Assembly: GCF_023061285.1 (NCBI RefSeq)
Contig: NZ_JAKGAM010000005.1
Location: forward strand, 124,001-188,000
DNA length: 64,000 bases
Source: Chromohalobacter nigrandesensis
GTDB lineage: Bacteria > Pseudomonadota > Gammaproteobacteria > Pseudomonadales > Halomonadaceae
Direction: 5' to 3'
The translations under genes and the position numbers were made by a program. The notes beneath the pieces were generated by a model. The model was not told where the DNA came from. It saw only the letters and a list, made by a program, of their open reading frames with translations, and did no database searches. This document shows, in pieces, positions 63,882 through 64,000 of this stretch (position 1 is its first letter; every line of letters starts with the position of its first letter).

Positions 63882-64000
63882 GGCGTATTCCTCTTGTTCG
63901 TTGTGGCCGACGGTGAGGCGTGGCGATCCGCTACCAGGGCGGCGGATTATATAATGATCTTTCGCTGATCAGATGTTTAGGCTTGGGGACCAAGGCTGTC
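63882..64000 (-). promoter_or_regulatory. upstream region of dhaK, cut by window end
   Basis: 119 bases without a gene. An A+T-rich core near 63945-63960 (ATTATATAAT) may be a promoter element. The regulator is not in the window. Confidence 0.35.

Overview
The window is a densely packed aromatic-acid catabolism region from a Gram-negative proteobacterium. DctP, TAXI and LivK periplasmic transport systems, a MipA-type outer-membrane protein, ATGA-coupled operons and acidic proteins point to a gamma-proteobacterium of the Halomonas/Chromohalobacter type. That placement is inferred from gene content and protein style, not from a marker gene. No rRNA, tRNA, transposase, integrase, phage gene or CRISPR array was found.

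Layout: (1) 1-2.6 kb: end of a gallate-type lower pathway (galC, cut by the window edge, and galB) with a divergent LysR regulator. (2) 2.8-9.2 kb: a DctPQM TRAP transporter facing a VanA/VanB-like Rieske oxygenase pair with its own divergent LysR regulator. Both LysR proteins carry two N-terminal HTH domains. (3) 9.2-14.7 kb: one operon for a TAXI-type TRAP transporter, an IclR regulator and an FAD aromatic hydroxylase. (4) 14.9-16.8 kb: glutathione-linked formaldehyde oxidation (gfa, adhC). (5) 16.9-25.6 kb: a CYP199A-type P450 with ferredoxin and reductase, divergent from a Liv-type ABC importer and a MarR regulator. The transporter part is visibly richer in A+T than its flanks, has two near-identical palindromic operators, and carries a 15-copy 8-bp tandem repeat before the regulator gene. 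(6) 25.8-33.8 kb: vanillate demethylase vanAB with vanR, pobA with an AraC regulator, vanillin-type aldehyde dehydrogenase, and an aryl-alcohol dehydrogenase lying between two copies of a 47-bp direct repeat. (7) 34-36 kb: an old-yellow-enzyme reductase and a TRIC-like membrane protein. (8) 36-46 kb: CatM/BenM-type regulator, catBCA, benABCD and two BenE-family transporters. (9) 46-48.4 kb: NahR-like regulator and salicylate hydroxylase feeding catechol. (10) 48.5-56.5 kb: an eight-gene operon with MobA-like 3-hydroxybenzoate hydroxylase, a second DctPQM transporter, gentisate dioxygenase, hydrolase, isomerase and MarR. (11) 56.7-64 kb: MipA, succinate-semialdehyde-type dehydrogenase, then dhaK-dhaL-transaldolase-transketolase.

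Together the genes take methoxylated, hydroxylated and unsubstituted benzoates into the cell and convert them to protocatechuate, catechol, gentisate or gallate-type ring-cleavage substrates. Catechol and gentisate ring cleavage are encoded here; protocatechuate cleavage is not. Several upper steps (P450, VanAB, possibly the second VanAB-like pair) release formaldehyde. The window holds an oxidative route for it (Gfa/AdhC). It also holds a set of genes (transketolase, transaldolase, dihydroxyacetone kinase) that could in principle assimilate it through dihydroxyacetone; this last point is a hypothesis. The most unusual sequence features are the 8-bp repeat tract before the P450/ABC-cluster MarR gene, the 47-bp direct repeats around the alcohol dehydrogenase, the paired palindromic operators, and the two double-HTH LysR regulators.
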